A stretch of 64,000 nucleotides of DNA from Virgibacillus proomii. Its GTDB lineage: Bacteria; Bacillota; Bacilli; Bacillales; Amphibacillaceae. The DNA is taken from contig NZ_FUFN01000008.1 in the NCBI RefSeq assembly GCF_900162615.1, positions 248,001 through 312,000 on the forward strand. Direction: 5' to 3'. Made by a program: the position numbers and the translations under genes. Each line of letters begins with the position of its first letter. Positions within the stretch are counted from its first letter, which is position 1. Below the pieces are notes generated by a model. The model had not been told where the DNA came from and did no database searches. It saw only the letters and a list, made by a program, of their open reading frames with translations. Positions 7,673-16,144 of the stretch are shown here, piece by piece.

Positions 7673-8968
7673 TTATTTTAATGAAACACCAACTTCCGAT
7701 TGGATCGTTTGTTTTTTAGCCTCCTTCATGCCTTTTTCAACATTAACAAATTTTAATAAAATAATACCTCCAATAAAGAATATCAATAAAGAAACAATAC
7801 CATTGCGGCTGGAGCCAGTGAGCTGACCAACAACGGCAAATAGAAATGGACCAAAAATCGCTGCAAACTTTGAAGAAATACCATAGAATCCAAAAAACTC
7901 AGCATGCTTGTTTTCCGGAACCATACGACCGTAAATGGAACGGCTTAAAGACTGAGCACCACCTTGAACAATTCCAACACAGATTGCTAATAAGTAAAAA
8001 TGTATAGCTGAAGTCATGAAATAACCTAATAGCACAATTCCTGTATAAACATATAATGACAACGTTAGAGCCTTCTTTGCACTAATTTTGTTTGCCAACC
8101 AGCCAAAGAAAAAAGTACAAGGTATTCCAACAAATTGTGTAATTAACAAAGCTACAATTAAACTATTCCCACCAATGCCAATGTCACGTCCATAAATAGT
8201 GGCCATTTTTATAATCGTGGAAACCCCATCATTATATAACCAAAAAGCTAATAAAAAAATTAATAATTGCTTATACTGCTTTAAATCTCTAAAGGTTGAG
8301 ACAACCCTTGAAAAACCGATTGAAATATAGGTTCTATCTCTTTTGATAGCCTGTTTTTTGTCCTCCTGAATATTGCGAAAAAGCGGAATTGAAAATACGA
8401 ACCACCAAATTCCAACGCTAACAAAGGAAACTTGACTCGCTATAGTTGCATTCGGTATACCAAACCAATCGTACTTTAAAATCATCAAGATATTAATAGC
8501 AAGCAATATACCTCCGCCAATATATCCCCAAGCAAAACCCGCAGAGGAGACTTTATCTATATCCTGTTCATTGGCAATTTCCGGTAAAAACGCATCATAA
8601 AAAATATTCCCCCCGGAAAATCCCACTGTACCGATAATTAATAATAAAGAAGCAAATATGTAATCTCCTTCTCCGACGAACCCAAGCAAAACACTAGCAA
8701 TCATACCCATATAAGCAAAAAAACGCAGAAACTTCTTTTTAGCCGCTGTATAATCACTAATCGCTCCTAATATCGGTGCAAGAACTGCTACAATGAGCAC
8801 GGCGATTGATTGAGAATACCCCCAGTAACTTGCTGCAAGATTTTCTTTAACACTAACGGCAGCAACATCATAGTAAAAAACAGGCAAGACAGCGGCCATA
8901 ACCGTGGTAGCAAAAGTAGAATTCCCAAAATCATAAAGCACCCAGCTAAGTGTCACTTTCTTTTTCAT
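7673..8968 (-). CDS. UMF1-family MFS transporter
   Basis: A 431-residue integral membrane protein with about 12 hydrophobic segments. It opens with SWVLYDFGNSTFATTVM, the hallmark of the UMF1 (Atg22-like) branch of the major facilitator superfamily, and contains the repeat QGGAQSLSRSIYGRMVPE (about 325-342), another family motif. Eukaryotic Atg22 proteins export amino acids from vacuoles; bacterial members have no established substrate. The gene ends 36 bases from the convergent phospholipase-like gene and has its own ribosome binding site (GGAGGATGGAGG). Confidence 0.85.
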   Translation of the reverse strand: MKKKVTLSWVLYDFGNSTFATTVMAAVLPVFYYDVAAVSVKENLAASYWGYSQSIAVLIVAVLAPILGAISDYTAAKKKFLRFFAYMGMIASVLLGFVGEGDYIFASLLLIIGTVGFSGGNIFYDAFLPEIANEQDIDKVSSAGFAWGYIGGGILLAINILMILKYDWFGIPNATIASQVSFVSVGIWWFVFSIPLFRNIQEDKKQAIKRDRTYISIGFSRVVSTFRDLKQYKQLLIFLLAFWLYNDGVSTIIKMATIYGRDIGIGGNSLIVALLITQFVGIPCTFFFGWLANKISAKKALTLSLYVYTGIVLLGYFMTSAIHFYLLAICVGIVQGGAQSLSRSIYGRMVPENKHAEFFGFYGISSKFAAIFGPFLFAVVGQLTGSSRNGIVSLLIFFIGGIILLKFVNVEKGMKEAKKQTIQSEVGVSLK

Positions 8969-9358
8969 TGTCCTCCATCCTCCTTTTAATTAGAATAACA
9001 AACCCTTCCTCCCTTCGTACGTTTTTTACAGAAATTTAATATACATATATTTTTAGAATAACAAAGAATATAAGTGAAAGACTATGAAGTAGTGTTTTTA
9101 AAGCACATGTTTAAAACGAGGAGAAATAAACTAGATGAGGAAAGATCAATAACGTCCTTGAAAAATCGCAATGTATCGTTGTTGAACAAACTAATTTAGC
9201 ATTTAAATGCGATTTAAGAGCCGCTAACGTGATATTACAGTACTTTATACGATTTAAAATTCTACTGGACCTTCTTAGCTTTAGTGCTAAATTTTATTCA
9301 TGTTAACGTATGTAGAAATCAGAAGTGTTAGCTTTCTAGCCCGAACCTCCTCTTAAAA
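8969..9358. other. Intergenic region with a D-like repeat remnant
   Basis: No gene is visible. The stretch CGTCCTTGAAAAATCGCAATG (9157-9177) followed by TTGTTGAACAAACT resembles module D of the dispersed repeats (compare 26739, 46200 and 51111). The remainder shows no structure I can support. Confidence 0.4.
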
Positions 9359-9392
9359 CCAAAAAAGCGCCTTACCGAACTGGCAAGGCAGC
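9359..9392 (-). terminator. Intrinsic terminator of the IDEAL-domain gene
   Basis: Minus strand: GCCTTGCC pairs with GGTAAGGC (one G-U pair) across AGTTC, extended by GC/GC, and followed by TTTTTTGG. It lies 14 bases after the stop codon. Confidence 0.75.
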
Positions 9393-9405
9393 TGTGCTTC
9401 ATGTA

Positions 9406-9639
9406 TTATTCCCAAATAAATTGCCTATAAGCGTTACTCCACTTTAAAAATTTATCTCTATCTCCTGTATCAATAGCTTTGTTAATACGATCTTGTATAA
9501 ACGCTTTATTATAATTAAAGCAAACTTCATCTAAAAGCAGACGGCTATAAAACCTTAACTCAAATGCTATTTCCCGTTTTGCATTTATCTTTTTTCCATT
9601 ATACCGGTAATAACGATAAATAATTTTCTGCTTTTTCAT
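9406..9639 (-). CDS. Small IDEAL-domain protein
   Basis: A 77-residue basic protein. The segment from about residue 30 to 72 (RLLLDEVCFNYNKAF, then INKAIDTGDRDKF and LSNAYRQ-like WSNAYRQF) follows the pattern of the IDEAL domain found in short Bacillus proteins such as YpiB and YozD, where it appears as a C-terminal helical module of uncertain role, probably in protein interaction. The N-terminal 25 residues are rich in Lys, Arg and Tyr. It has a good ribosome binding site (AAGGAGGATG) and its own terminator, so it is a genuine gene. The domain call is by pattern recognition only. Confidence 0.65.
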   Translation of the reverse strand: MKKQKIIYRYYRYNGKKINAKREIAFELRFYSRLLLDEVCFNYNKAFIQDRINKAIDTGDRDKFLKWSNAYRQFIWE

Positions 9640-9870
9640 GGAACATCCTCCTTGTTCCTTTTTATTATTATCCTAAATTTTTAGAAATATTTCAATAGGT
9701 AAACGCGAAAATTTTTCTTTTTCCTATTTTTCCCTTAAGAAACTTACTTCAAATAGGTCAATACATATTACTTCATGCTTTTATGTTGCTCTAGACTCAC
9801 CACATAATGCTTTGGTAGACTTTTATAGTATAGCAATATTACTGAACGTTCTAAATGGAGGTCCGTACAT

Positions 9871-10740
9871 ATGAATTATTCGGATAACTTAAAAAAGGGA
9901 GAGAAAGGCGCTTGGATTAGTATCCTTGCCTATATTTTCCTAGCAATTAGTAAATTAATTGTAGCTGCTATCGGGAATTCAGATGCTTTACGAGCAGATG
10001 GACTCAATAATACTACCGATGTTATTGCATCCATTGCGGTATTAGTAGGATTAAAAATCTCTCGCAAGCCACCTGATGAGGACCACCATTATGGACATTT
10101 CCGCGCAGAAACCATTGCTTCACTCTTTGCCGCATTTGTAATGATGTTGGTTGGTATCCAGGTTATTACAGATACGGTTAAAACGGTGGTTGAAAAAAAT
10201 TATACGCAGCCTAGTATGATAACGGCTTGGACTTCTTTAGCAGCAGCAGCAATCATGTTTTTCATTTATTTATATAACTTGCAACTATCGCGGAAAATTT
10301 CCAGTTCTTCTTTATATGCTGCTGCGCAAGATAATCGGTCTGATGCGCTGGTAAGTATTGGAGCTTTTATCGGCATTACTGGAGCACAATTCGGTTTGTT
10401 TTGGTTAGATCCTGTAGCTGGATTAGTTGTCGGTCTTATTATTTGTAAAACTGCTTGGGATATATTTAGCGACGCTTCCCATACATTAACAGATGGCTTC
10501 GATGAAAAACAAATTAAAAAAATTCGTGCAAGTGTAGAAAATGATCCAGATGTAAAGGAAGTACACGATATAAAAGGCCGTATTCACGGAAACCAGGCAT
10601 TTATAGATATTACCATTCTGGTTGACCCCATTTTAAATGTAGAAGAAAGCCATGCTATTACGGAGCGAATTGAACGCTATTTATACAAAAAACATAATAT
10701 TTCACATGTTCATATTCATATTGAGCCATACCAATCATAA
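9871..10740 (+). CDS. Cation diffusion facilitator, probably a manganese exporter
   Basis: A 289-residue protein with six transmembrane segments (about 13-200) and a C-terminal cytoplasmic ferredoxin-like domain ending in HVHIHIEP, the CDF architecture. The TM2 metal site reads DALRADGLNNTTD (38-50), with Asp instead of the His found in zinc-type CDFs, and TM5 reads QDNRSDALVS; this matches the manganese-efflux branch (B. subtilis MneP/MneS, about 290 residues). HHYGH at 72-76 is also conserved. Cation export in exchange for protons is the known family function; manganese preference is inferred from the motif. Monocistronic, with AATGGAGG upstream. Confidence 0.85.
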   Translation: MNYSDNLKKGEKGAWISILAYIFLAISKLIVAAIGNSDALRADGLNNTTDVIASIAVLVGLKISRKPPDEDHHYGHFRAETIASLFAAFVMMLVGIQVITDTVKTVVEKNYTQPSMITAWTSLAAAAIMFFIYLYNLQLSRKISSSSLYAAAQDNRSDALVSIGAFIGITGAQFGLFWLDPVAGLVVGLIICKTAWDIFSDASHTLTDGFDEKQIKKIRASVENDPDVKEVHDIKGRIHGNQAFIDITILVDPILNVEESHAITERIERYLYKKHNISHVHIHIEPYQS

Positions 10741-10910
10741 AGCTTACGATGGTAACAGGAATATGCCAGATGACTGATATGAAAAATTACGAAGAAAATT
10801 CTTTTGGATAAGACTTTTTTGCAACGTAAACGTTTAGTTTCTCTTACTAAAAACAAAACACTGTTTCTCTATTGAAGTGAATATTAATTTTTACATGCAC
10901 GTTATTAAAT

Positions 10911-11243
10911 GAGACTGGGACATAACGAAAACAGCTGATTAAAAAACAAACCATAAATCGTTCTTATACTATAGGAAAGTATAAAATTTTAGGGTTTATC
11001 CCGCATGTAAGGTGCCCGATTCGTTTAAGGGCCTTTAGGTCATACCCCCTGAGGTACTAACATTCAGTAGGAGATGGAAGAAAACTCCTACTGAATGAAG
11101 TTTCACTTTATCGTATAAGAAAAACGACGGCTTTCGCTAAGGACTTGGCGATAAGCCAAGCTTTTCTAAACACAAACAAACCAAACAATTATAAATGAAT
11201 TGTTCGGTTTGTGCTATTTCGTATTTGCTTATGTCCCAGCACC
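10911..11243. repeat. Composite repeat copy 3 with inverted termini (MITE-like)
   Basis: The 333-bp element starts GAGACTGGGACATAACGAAAAC and ends with the inverse, GTATTTGCTTATGTCCCAGC (TGGGACATAAGCAAATAC on the minus strand), so it has imperfect terminal inverted repeats. Inside, on the minus strand, are an AAACCGAACAATTCA palindrome, module B, a shortened A core from GATAAAGTGAAACTTC (about 11115) to GCGGGATAAAC (about 10998) in which hairpin 2 is deleted to a single GGTGCC, and the B right arm TATACTATAGGAAAGTATA. It abuts the azlD stop codon by six bases. Confidence 0.75.
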
Positions 11244-11249
11244 TTTATG

Positions 11250-11540
11250 CTAAGTTAAAATATATACAGTAGCAATTGCAGCAATTACAACAAGAATAAC
11301 ATTTATTCCCAGATAAGCTAACACGATGGCTACAATTCCACCAAGTAAACCTATATGAGGTTCATCAGACTTAACAGTTAAAATGCCTGGAAAAATTAAC
11401 GCACCTAATGCTGCATAAGGTATTGCATTTAGCCAGTTATTTACCCAATCACGAAATTGTAATTTATCAACGATAAAAGCAGGAATCATTCTCGGGAGCA
11501 TTGTAACAATGGCCATACCAACAATAATAAATAGAATCAT
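11250..11540 (-). CDS. azlD: AzlD-family small subunit of branched-chain amino acid exporter
   Basis: A 96-residue membrane protein with three to four hydrophobic segments and the AzlD motif around TMLPRMIPAFIV (13-24), then IPYAALGALIFPGIL (40-54). AzlD pairs with AzlC to export branched-chain or similar amino acids (the E. coli equivalent is YgaH with YgaZ). It follows azlC after three bases, its ribosome binding site AAAGGAGGAG being formed by the azlC stop region, so the two are translationally coupled. The end of the gene abuts a composite repeat. Confidence 0.85.
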   Translation of the reverse strand: MILFIIVGMAIVTMLPRMIPAFIVDKLQFRDWVNNWLNAIPYAALGALIFPGILTVKSDEPHIGLLGGIVAIVLAYLGINVILVVIAAIATVYILT

Positions 11541-11543
11541 GTT

Positions 11544-12275
11544 CTACTCCTCCTTTAAAAGAAATATTCCACTCATTCCTCCAATAATTGTCCCAAGCAC
11601 AATTGCCCAGCCAGTACTCATACCAAGCTGAACACATATCGTATTAATGAGCATAGCTAAGATTGCGATAAGCGCTATTTTCTTATTTTGCTTGACAGTT
11701 GGTAGCAGCAATCCAATAAACATAGCATATAATGCAATTCCCATACTTTGACTTAATCTTTCGGGAATAACCTCACCAACAACCCCGCCAATAAACGAAC
11801 CAAAGATCCATGATAAATAAGCGGTAATAATAATAGTTGCGTAAAACCATGTTCCTTTATCTAACTTTGCTTCTTTTGGATTCAAAGCGGTGACAGCAAA
11901 GGTTTCATCCGTTAACCCCATAGACAACGGTAGTCTCCATTTCAAAGATACGCCCCGTAACCGATTCATAAAGGAGAGACTCATAACAAAATGTCGAAAA
12001 TTTAAGACAAATGTAGCAATGATAATTTCAGCAGCTCCTGCATTTACTGCTATCATATTAGCACCCATAAACTGACTTGCACCTGCAAACACGAACATAC
12101 TCATTAACGTTAGCTCTGTTATTGACATTCCTGCTTGCCTGGCTAATACACCGTAAGCTATAGCGATAGGAAGATAGCCAACCATAATTGGCAATCCTTT
12201 AGAAATTCCTTTTTGTATCATTGCCAATGGGGTAGAAGCATTCTCAGCTTTATTTTGAACTGCTCTTATATTCAA
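11544..12275 (-). CDS. azlC: AzlC-family large subunit of branched-chain amino acid exporter
   Basis: A 243-residue membrane protein with the AzlC/YgaZ signature blocks GLPIMVGYLPIAIAYGVLAR (28-47), FAGASQFMGANM (63-74), NFRHFVMSLSF and MGLTDETFAVTAL. It is the main permease subunit of the two-component AzlCD exporter. The conserved N-terminus requires the TTG start at 12275, placed just behind GGAGGAG. In B. subtilis azlCD lies in an Lrp-type (AzlB) operon; no such regulator is adjacent here. The upstream region is shared with the divergent T-box transcription unit. Confidence 0.88.
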   Translation of the reverse strand: MNIRAVQNKAENASTPLAMIQKGISKGLPIMVGYLPIAIAYGVLARQAGMSITELTLMSMFVFAGASQFMGANMIAVNAGAAEIIIATFVLNFRHFVMSLSFMNRLRGVSLKWRLPLSMGLTDETFAVTALNPKEAKLDKGTWFYATIIITAYLSWIFGSFIGGVVGEVIPERLSQSMGIALYAMFIGLLLPTVKQNKKIALIAILAMLINTICVQLGMSTGWAIVLGTIIGGMSGIFLLKEE

Positions 12276-12361
12276 CTATTCTCCTCCTCCATTGTCATAA
12301 TTCCTGTTATTATAACGTATATTTACAAAATTAAAAAGATTTATGTGCAAGAAATTTTATA

Positions 12362-12390
12362 TTGACAAAATGAAAATTGCCCGTTATATT
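12362..12390 (+). promoter_or_regulatory. Sigma-A promoter of the T-box leader
   Basis: TTGACA (12362-12367) and TATATT (12385-12390) are separated by exactly 17 bases. The predicted start is about 25 bases before the first pairing of T-box stem I. Confidence 0.8.
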
Positions 12391-12420
12391 CAATATTAAT
12401 CAAAAAAATATGGCTGACCT

Positions 12421-12612
12421 TGAATGCATAGTAAACATTTCTCCAAGCAGCAAAAAGAGACAGAGTGAGCGCTGAAAACTCTGGCAGGAAAATGTTGAAA
12501 TACACATTCATGAATAAAGGTTGTACACAAATGAGCGGTTGGTTATTTCCAGCAAGCAGGGTGGTAACGCGGAGTAAAGCTTCGTCCCTTCATCGGGATG
12601 AAGCTTTTTTAT
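12421..12612 (+). ncRNA. T-box riboswitch, tyrosine-specific by specifier
   Basis: Stem I closes with GAATG (12422-12426) and CATTC (12505-12509). Its specifier loop has AGTA on the 5' side and GAAATACA on the 3' side, the loop-E arrangement, which presents UAC (12501-12503), a tyrosine codon. The T-box sequence AGGGTGGTAACGCGG is at 12558-12572. It is followed by the terminator stem AAAGCTTC/GAAGCTTT (12576-12605), including the CGTCCC anti-antiterminator partner, and a T tract. T-boxes raise expression when the matching tRNA is uncharged. The next plus-strand gene is the NhaC-family transporter 645 bases on; Tyr T-boxes upstream of NhaC-type transporters are known in Bacillales. Confidence 0.88.
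12576..12612 (+). terminator. Regulated terminator of the T-box leader
   Basis: AAAGCTTC-G-TCCC pairs with GGGA-T-GAAGCTTT (one internal mismatch) around TTCATC and is followed by TTTATTG. The 5' arm contains the CGTCCC segment that would pair with the T-box bulge in the alternative antiterminator. Confidence 0.85.
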
Positions 12613-12613
12613 T

Positions 12614-12725
12614 GTCTAGAAACAATATCCGTTTTTGCATGGATATCTTTTTTGAAGGTAGCTTCGTCAGTTTACGCACTAGAAAGACTAGTAAACTTCG
12701 CTCTTCCTTCTATGATAAGTTCACT
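12614..12725 (-). repeat. Module C remnant next to the T-box
   Basis: On the minus strand the sequence runs TTATCATAGAAGGAAGAGCGAAG, then GAAGCTACCTTCAAAAAAG, then CGGATATTGTTTCTAGAC. It parallels the 3' half of the module C copies at 16335-16435 and 56517-56620. Together with the A copy at 12845-12985 it forms the same A-then-C order seen at other sites. Confidence 0.6.
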
Positions 12726-12759
12726 GAGTCGAAGAAAAGAAACATTTCGACAGCTACAC

Positions 12760-12985
12760 ATCGCGGTTTTTCAAGGACGCACAAGTTTTAGCTTTTGTTC
12801 CACTTTAAGGAGAAAAGCACTCCTTGAATGTATCCCGAATGTAAGGCGTAGGTCTCCTCCTTTCAAGATGGTAGAGAATAGGGAGAAGTCAAAGCATGAG
12901 AAAACGGCACCTAAATACCCGATTCGTTTATCTAACATTTCTTGGGAAAAGCATTCCAAGAAATGAAGTTTCACTTATCTTGTCA
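12760..12985 (-). repeat. Repeat copy 4: A core (with D remnant), minus orientation
   Basis: The minus strand from 12983 reads GATAAGTGAAACTTC, hairpin 1 of the third type (ATTTCTTGGAATGC with CCCAAGAAAT), GAATCGGGTATTTAGGTGCCG (split here: GAATCGGGTATTT, AGGTGCCG), a long interior, and CGCCTTACATTCGGGATAC near 12835. A D-like CGTCCTTGAAAAACCGCGATG follows toward 12760. It sits between the T-box and the nhaC gene, and its hairpin type matches the first unit of the copy behind nhaC. Confidence 0.75.
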
Positions 12986-13257
12986 GAGGTTCTTATTTGT
13001 CCGTTGCTAATCAAGCGCTTCTAGCTTTTGTTCTTCATTTTAGAAAGGAATATTTTTACGTAGAAATGCATCAGCAGGAGTAAATTACACCTAAAAGGTC
13101 GTAGCACGTAGCTAAGATTTTCTTAGCGTATTTTTAGACAAATCCATGGCATCGAAAATTTTAAATCACTAAAAATAAATCTGGCAGCCTTTCTTTACTT
13201 GCCATGATACAAAAACAAATAACATCTCTTGTTAGACTTTTCAAAGGAGGAATAATT

Positions 13258-14640
13258 ATGTTTCCAATTCAGCCAAAACATCATCCATCTTTACTTGGAG
13301 CGATTAGCTTTTTTATTGTAATCATTAGTCTAATCAGTTTTTTTATTATTAAAGTAGGAACCACCCCGCATATTCCGATTATCCTTGGCATTTTTTTATT
13401 AATCGGTTATGGACTGTTCAAAAATATTTCTTTTTATGATTTGCAGAATGGTTTAGTTGAAGGCGCAAGAACAGGAATGGGGGCAGTGTTTTTATTCTTT
13501 TTAATTGGTATTCTTATTAGCAGCTGGATGATGAGCGGAACAATTCCTGCACTTATTAACCTTGGATTTACATTTATTGGAGCTAATTGGTTTTATGCAG
13601 TTGTCTTTTCAATTACCGCAATTATTGGTGTTTCTATGGGAAGTTCATTAACAACGACGGCTACGATTGGGGTTGCATTTATCGGCATGAGTGATGCACT
13701 TGATGCTTCTTTGGCGATCACAGCTGGTGCCATTGTCTCTGGCGCTTTCTTTGGAGATAAAATGTCGCCTCTTTCTGATACAACAAATCTTGCTTCTACT
13801 GTTGTAGGCGTTGATTTATTTGATCATATTAAACATATTAGTTTTACTACTATACCAGCCTTTATTATTTCATTTATTCTGTTTGCAGTATTATCACCAA
13901 GTACATCCTCGACCATTGGAAGTGGAGATGCATATCAAGAAGCGCTAGCGGCAACTAATTTAATCAGTTGGACATCATGGATACCGCTTTTATTATTAAT
14001 AATTTGTACTTTTTTCCGTGTTCCAGCATTTATCTCTATTTCCATCAGCAGCTTAGCTGCAACGATTATGGCTGTTTTTACGAGTGGATTACCTTGGAAT
14101 GATATTTGGGAAATTTGGTTTAATGGCTATACAGCATCTACTAATTTTGAACCGGTTAATGAATTGCTTACTAAAGGCGGTATTAATAGCATGTTATTTA
14201 CAATTTCGCTAGTTATATTGGCTCTAGGTTTTGGTGGATTATTGTTTGTAACGGGAATTATTCCAACCATTCTTACCGCATTACAAAAACGGTTAAAAAG
14301 AATTCGCTCTATTGTTATCTCAACAGCTGCAACAGCTATTGGTGTCAATATTTTAATTGGAGAACAGTATCTTTCCATCATGCTAACAGGTGAAACATTT
14401 AAGGGAATTTATACAAATGTGAAGTTGCCAAAAAAAGTTCTAGCACGCACTTTAGAAGATGCAGGGACAGTGATCAACCCTCTCGTACCATGGAGTGTTT
14501 GTGGTGTATTTATCGCTGATGTGCTTGGCGTACCTGTGCTGACTTATTTGCCATTTGCTTTTTTCTGTTTGCTTAGTCCAATAATTACAATGATTTTCAG
14601 TGGAAAAACTTTTGAAACTAAGCTGAAAAAAACTAAATAA
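13258..14640 (+). CDS. NhaC-family transporter, probably tyrosine-regulated
   Basis: A 460-residue membrane protein with about 11 hydrophobic segments. It has the NhaC-family blocks MGSSLTTTATIGVAFIG (about 138-154), GAIVSGAFFGDKMSPLSDTTN (about 160-180) and LEDAGTVINPLVPWSVCG (about 399-416). Some NhaC proteins are Na+/H+ antiporters; others preceded by a Tyr T-box (YheL type) are believed to import tyrosine. The T-box at 12421-12612 favours the latter, although 645 bases including a repeat now lie between. Start set at the ATG behind AAAGGAGG; the in-frame ATG at 13204 has no ribosome binding site. Inverted copies of one repeat subtype flank the gene. Confidence 0.82.
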   Translation: MFPIQPKHHPSLLGAISFFIVIISLISFFIIKVGTTPHIPIILGIFLLIGYGLFKNISFYDLQNGLVEGARTGMGAVFLFFLIGILISSWMMSGTIPALINLGFTFIGANWFYAVVFSITAIIGVSMGSSLTTTATIGVAFIGMSDALDASLAITAGAIVSGAFFGDKMSPLSDTTNLASTVVGVDLFDHIKHISFTTIPAFIISFILFAVLSPSTSSTIGSGDAYQEALAATNLISWTSWIPLLLLIICTFFRVPAFISISISSLAATIMAVFTSGLPWNDIWEIWFNGYTASTNFEPVNELLTKGGINSMLFTISLVILALGFGGLLFVTGIIPTILTALQKRLKRIRSIVISTAATAIGVNILIGEQYLSIMLTGETFKGIYTNVKLPKKVLARTLEDAGTVINPLVPWSVCGVFIADVLGVPVLTYLPFAFFCLLSPIITMIFSGKTFETKLKKTK

Positions 14641-14703
14641 ATTTCTTCAACAAAAAGCCAAAGGGTTCGATTAACGACGTATAAACGGCAGAGCTTCTGA
14701 TGG

Positions 14704-14995
14704 CTAAAGTGAAACTTATTTCTTGGAATGCTTTTCCCAAGAAATGTTAGATAAACGAATCGGGATTTAGGACCCGTTTTTCTCATCATGTTCGCAACAT
14801 CATTAGCACATTATTGGAATGAGAAAAATACGGATCCTTATATCCGGGATAAAGTGAAACTTCATTCCGTAAAACGCTTTTTACACGGAATATTAGTTGA
14901 ACCAATCGGGCATTTAGGTGCCGTTTCCCTTACTTCTACTTCTCCTGTATTCACTTCCATCTTGAAAGGAGAGACTTACGTATCATTTTCTAGAT
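14704..14995 (+). repeat. Repeat copy 5: two tandem A units
   Basis: Unit 1 (14704-14847) begins CTAAAGTGAAACTTATTTC with hairpin 1 of the third type (ATTTCTTGGAATGC/CCCAAGAAAT). Unit 2 (14848-14995) begins at the shared GATAAA with hairpin 1 of the second type (CATTCCGTAAAACGC/TTACACGGAAT) and carries GAACCAATCGGGCATTTAGG. Unit length is 144-148 bp, the same as in the large array at 37288. It follows nhaC, inverted relative to the copy before that gene. Confidence 0.85.
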
Positions 14996-15113
14996 AGGAA
15001 AAAAAGCTATAGATTAGCTGGAACTCCGACGAGAAGGCTGTTGCTACCACGAGAAATGTGAAGTGACTCAAAAGGTTAGCCGCTGAAGTGGATCTAGTGG
15101 ATAAATTTAATAC

Positions 15114-15150
15114 AAAAATTATCCGTGATGCTAACTTCACGGATAATTTT
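15114..15150 (-). terminator. Intrinsic terminator of methionine aminopeptidase
   Basis: AAATTATCCGTGA pairs with TCACGGATAATTT around an 8-base loop, with T-rich sequence on the minus-strand exit. It lies 19 bases past the map stop codon. Confidence 0.85.
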
Positions 15151-15168
15151 CGCTTATAAACTATTCAT

Positions 15169-15921
15169 TTATCTATCTTGATCTGTGAGTATTAGCGGTT
15201 CATCTTTCGTAATAACAATTGTATGTTCATATTGAGCAGAACGACCTTGATCAATTGTTCTCGCTGTCCAATTATTGCTATCCATTTGACTATGCCAGCT
15301 ACCTTCATTAATCATTGGCTCAATCGTAATAACCATTCCTTCTTTTAACCGCAATCCCTTATTTGGCAAGCCAAAATGCGGAATATGTGGATCTTCATGT
15401 ATCGTTGGGCCAATTCCATGTCCAGTAAAATCCCGCACGACAGAAAATCCTTCACCTTCTGCATATTTCTGAATAGCATGACCAATGTCACCAATTCGAT
15501 TTCCTGCTCGTGCTTGTTCTACTCCTTTATCTAATGCTGTTTTCGTAACTTCCATTAATTTACGACCCTTTTCATCCACATTACCAACGCCATATGTCCA
15601 AGCCGAGTCTGCAAGACCGCCATCTAAATTAACCACCATATCAATCGTTACAATATCACCATCTTTTAACTTTTCATGACGTGGAAAACCGTGACAAATT
15701 TCATCGTTTATCGAGGCACAGATTGCATAAGGATACCCATTATATCCTTTTTGTTCTGGAGTAGCACCATGTTTTTTTAGAAAGTCTTCAGTGAATTCGT
15801 CAATTTCCATCGTCGTAATTCCCGGTTTTATTATTTTAGCGATTTCTTTATGACAGCTAACCAAAATATCAGCTGCTGCCTGCATTTTAGCGATTTCTCG
15901 TTTACTTTTTCTTGTTATCAT
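15169..15921 (-). CDS. map: Methionine aminopeptidase, type I
   Basis: A 250-residue enzyme that removes the initiator methionine from new proteins. The five metal ligands of the family are in place: D94, D105, H168, E201 and E232, and the substrate-side histidine is in ICHGFP (H77). The length matches the second B. subtilis enzyme (YflG/MapB, about 249 residues). It stands alone here rather than in the ribosomal-protein spc operon with secY and adk, so it may be the accessory copy; whether a second map exists cannot be seen from this window. Confidence 0.95.
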   Translation of the reverse strand: MITRKSKREIAKMQAAADILVSCHKEIAKIIKPGITTMEIDEFTEDFLKKHGATPEQKGYNGYPYAICASINDEICHGFPRHEKLKDGDIVTIDMVVNLDGGLADSAWTYGVGNVDEKGRKLMEVTKTALDKGVEQARAGNRIGDIGHAIQKYAEGEGFSVVRDFTGHGIGPTIHEDPHIPHFGLPNKGLRLKEGMVITIEPMINEGSWHSQMDSNNWTARTIDQGRSAQYEHTIVITKDEPLILTDQDR

Positions 15922-16144
15922 TCAAATCTTCCTCTCTTTCTGTTTCCTTCTTCACATTAATATGTTTCTTGAAGATCAGCTAACAAAATCTTATTAATTA
16001 GCCGTAGCAAAAAATCAAGCAGCATTTATATATATTTTAAGAACCACTAAACCTGTATCCAATCATCCAAAATAAAGTGTACCATAGTTTTCATTAAATC
16101 CAAAAACAATTAGATAAAGCGGTTAAGTACTCCATCTGTTGTCC
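15922..16144. other. AT-rich upstream region of map
   Basis: No gene, hairpin or clear promoter pair could be supported in these 223 bases. Confidence 0.4.

Noticed and set aside
12465..12974. Open frames of 108, 122 and 67 residues on both strands behind the T-box
   Set aside because: They run through the T-box RNA and repeat modules, lack ribosome binding sites, and have compositions unlike the neighbouring genes.
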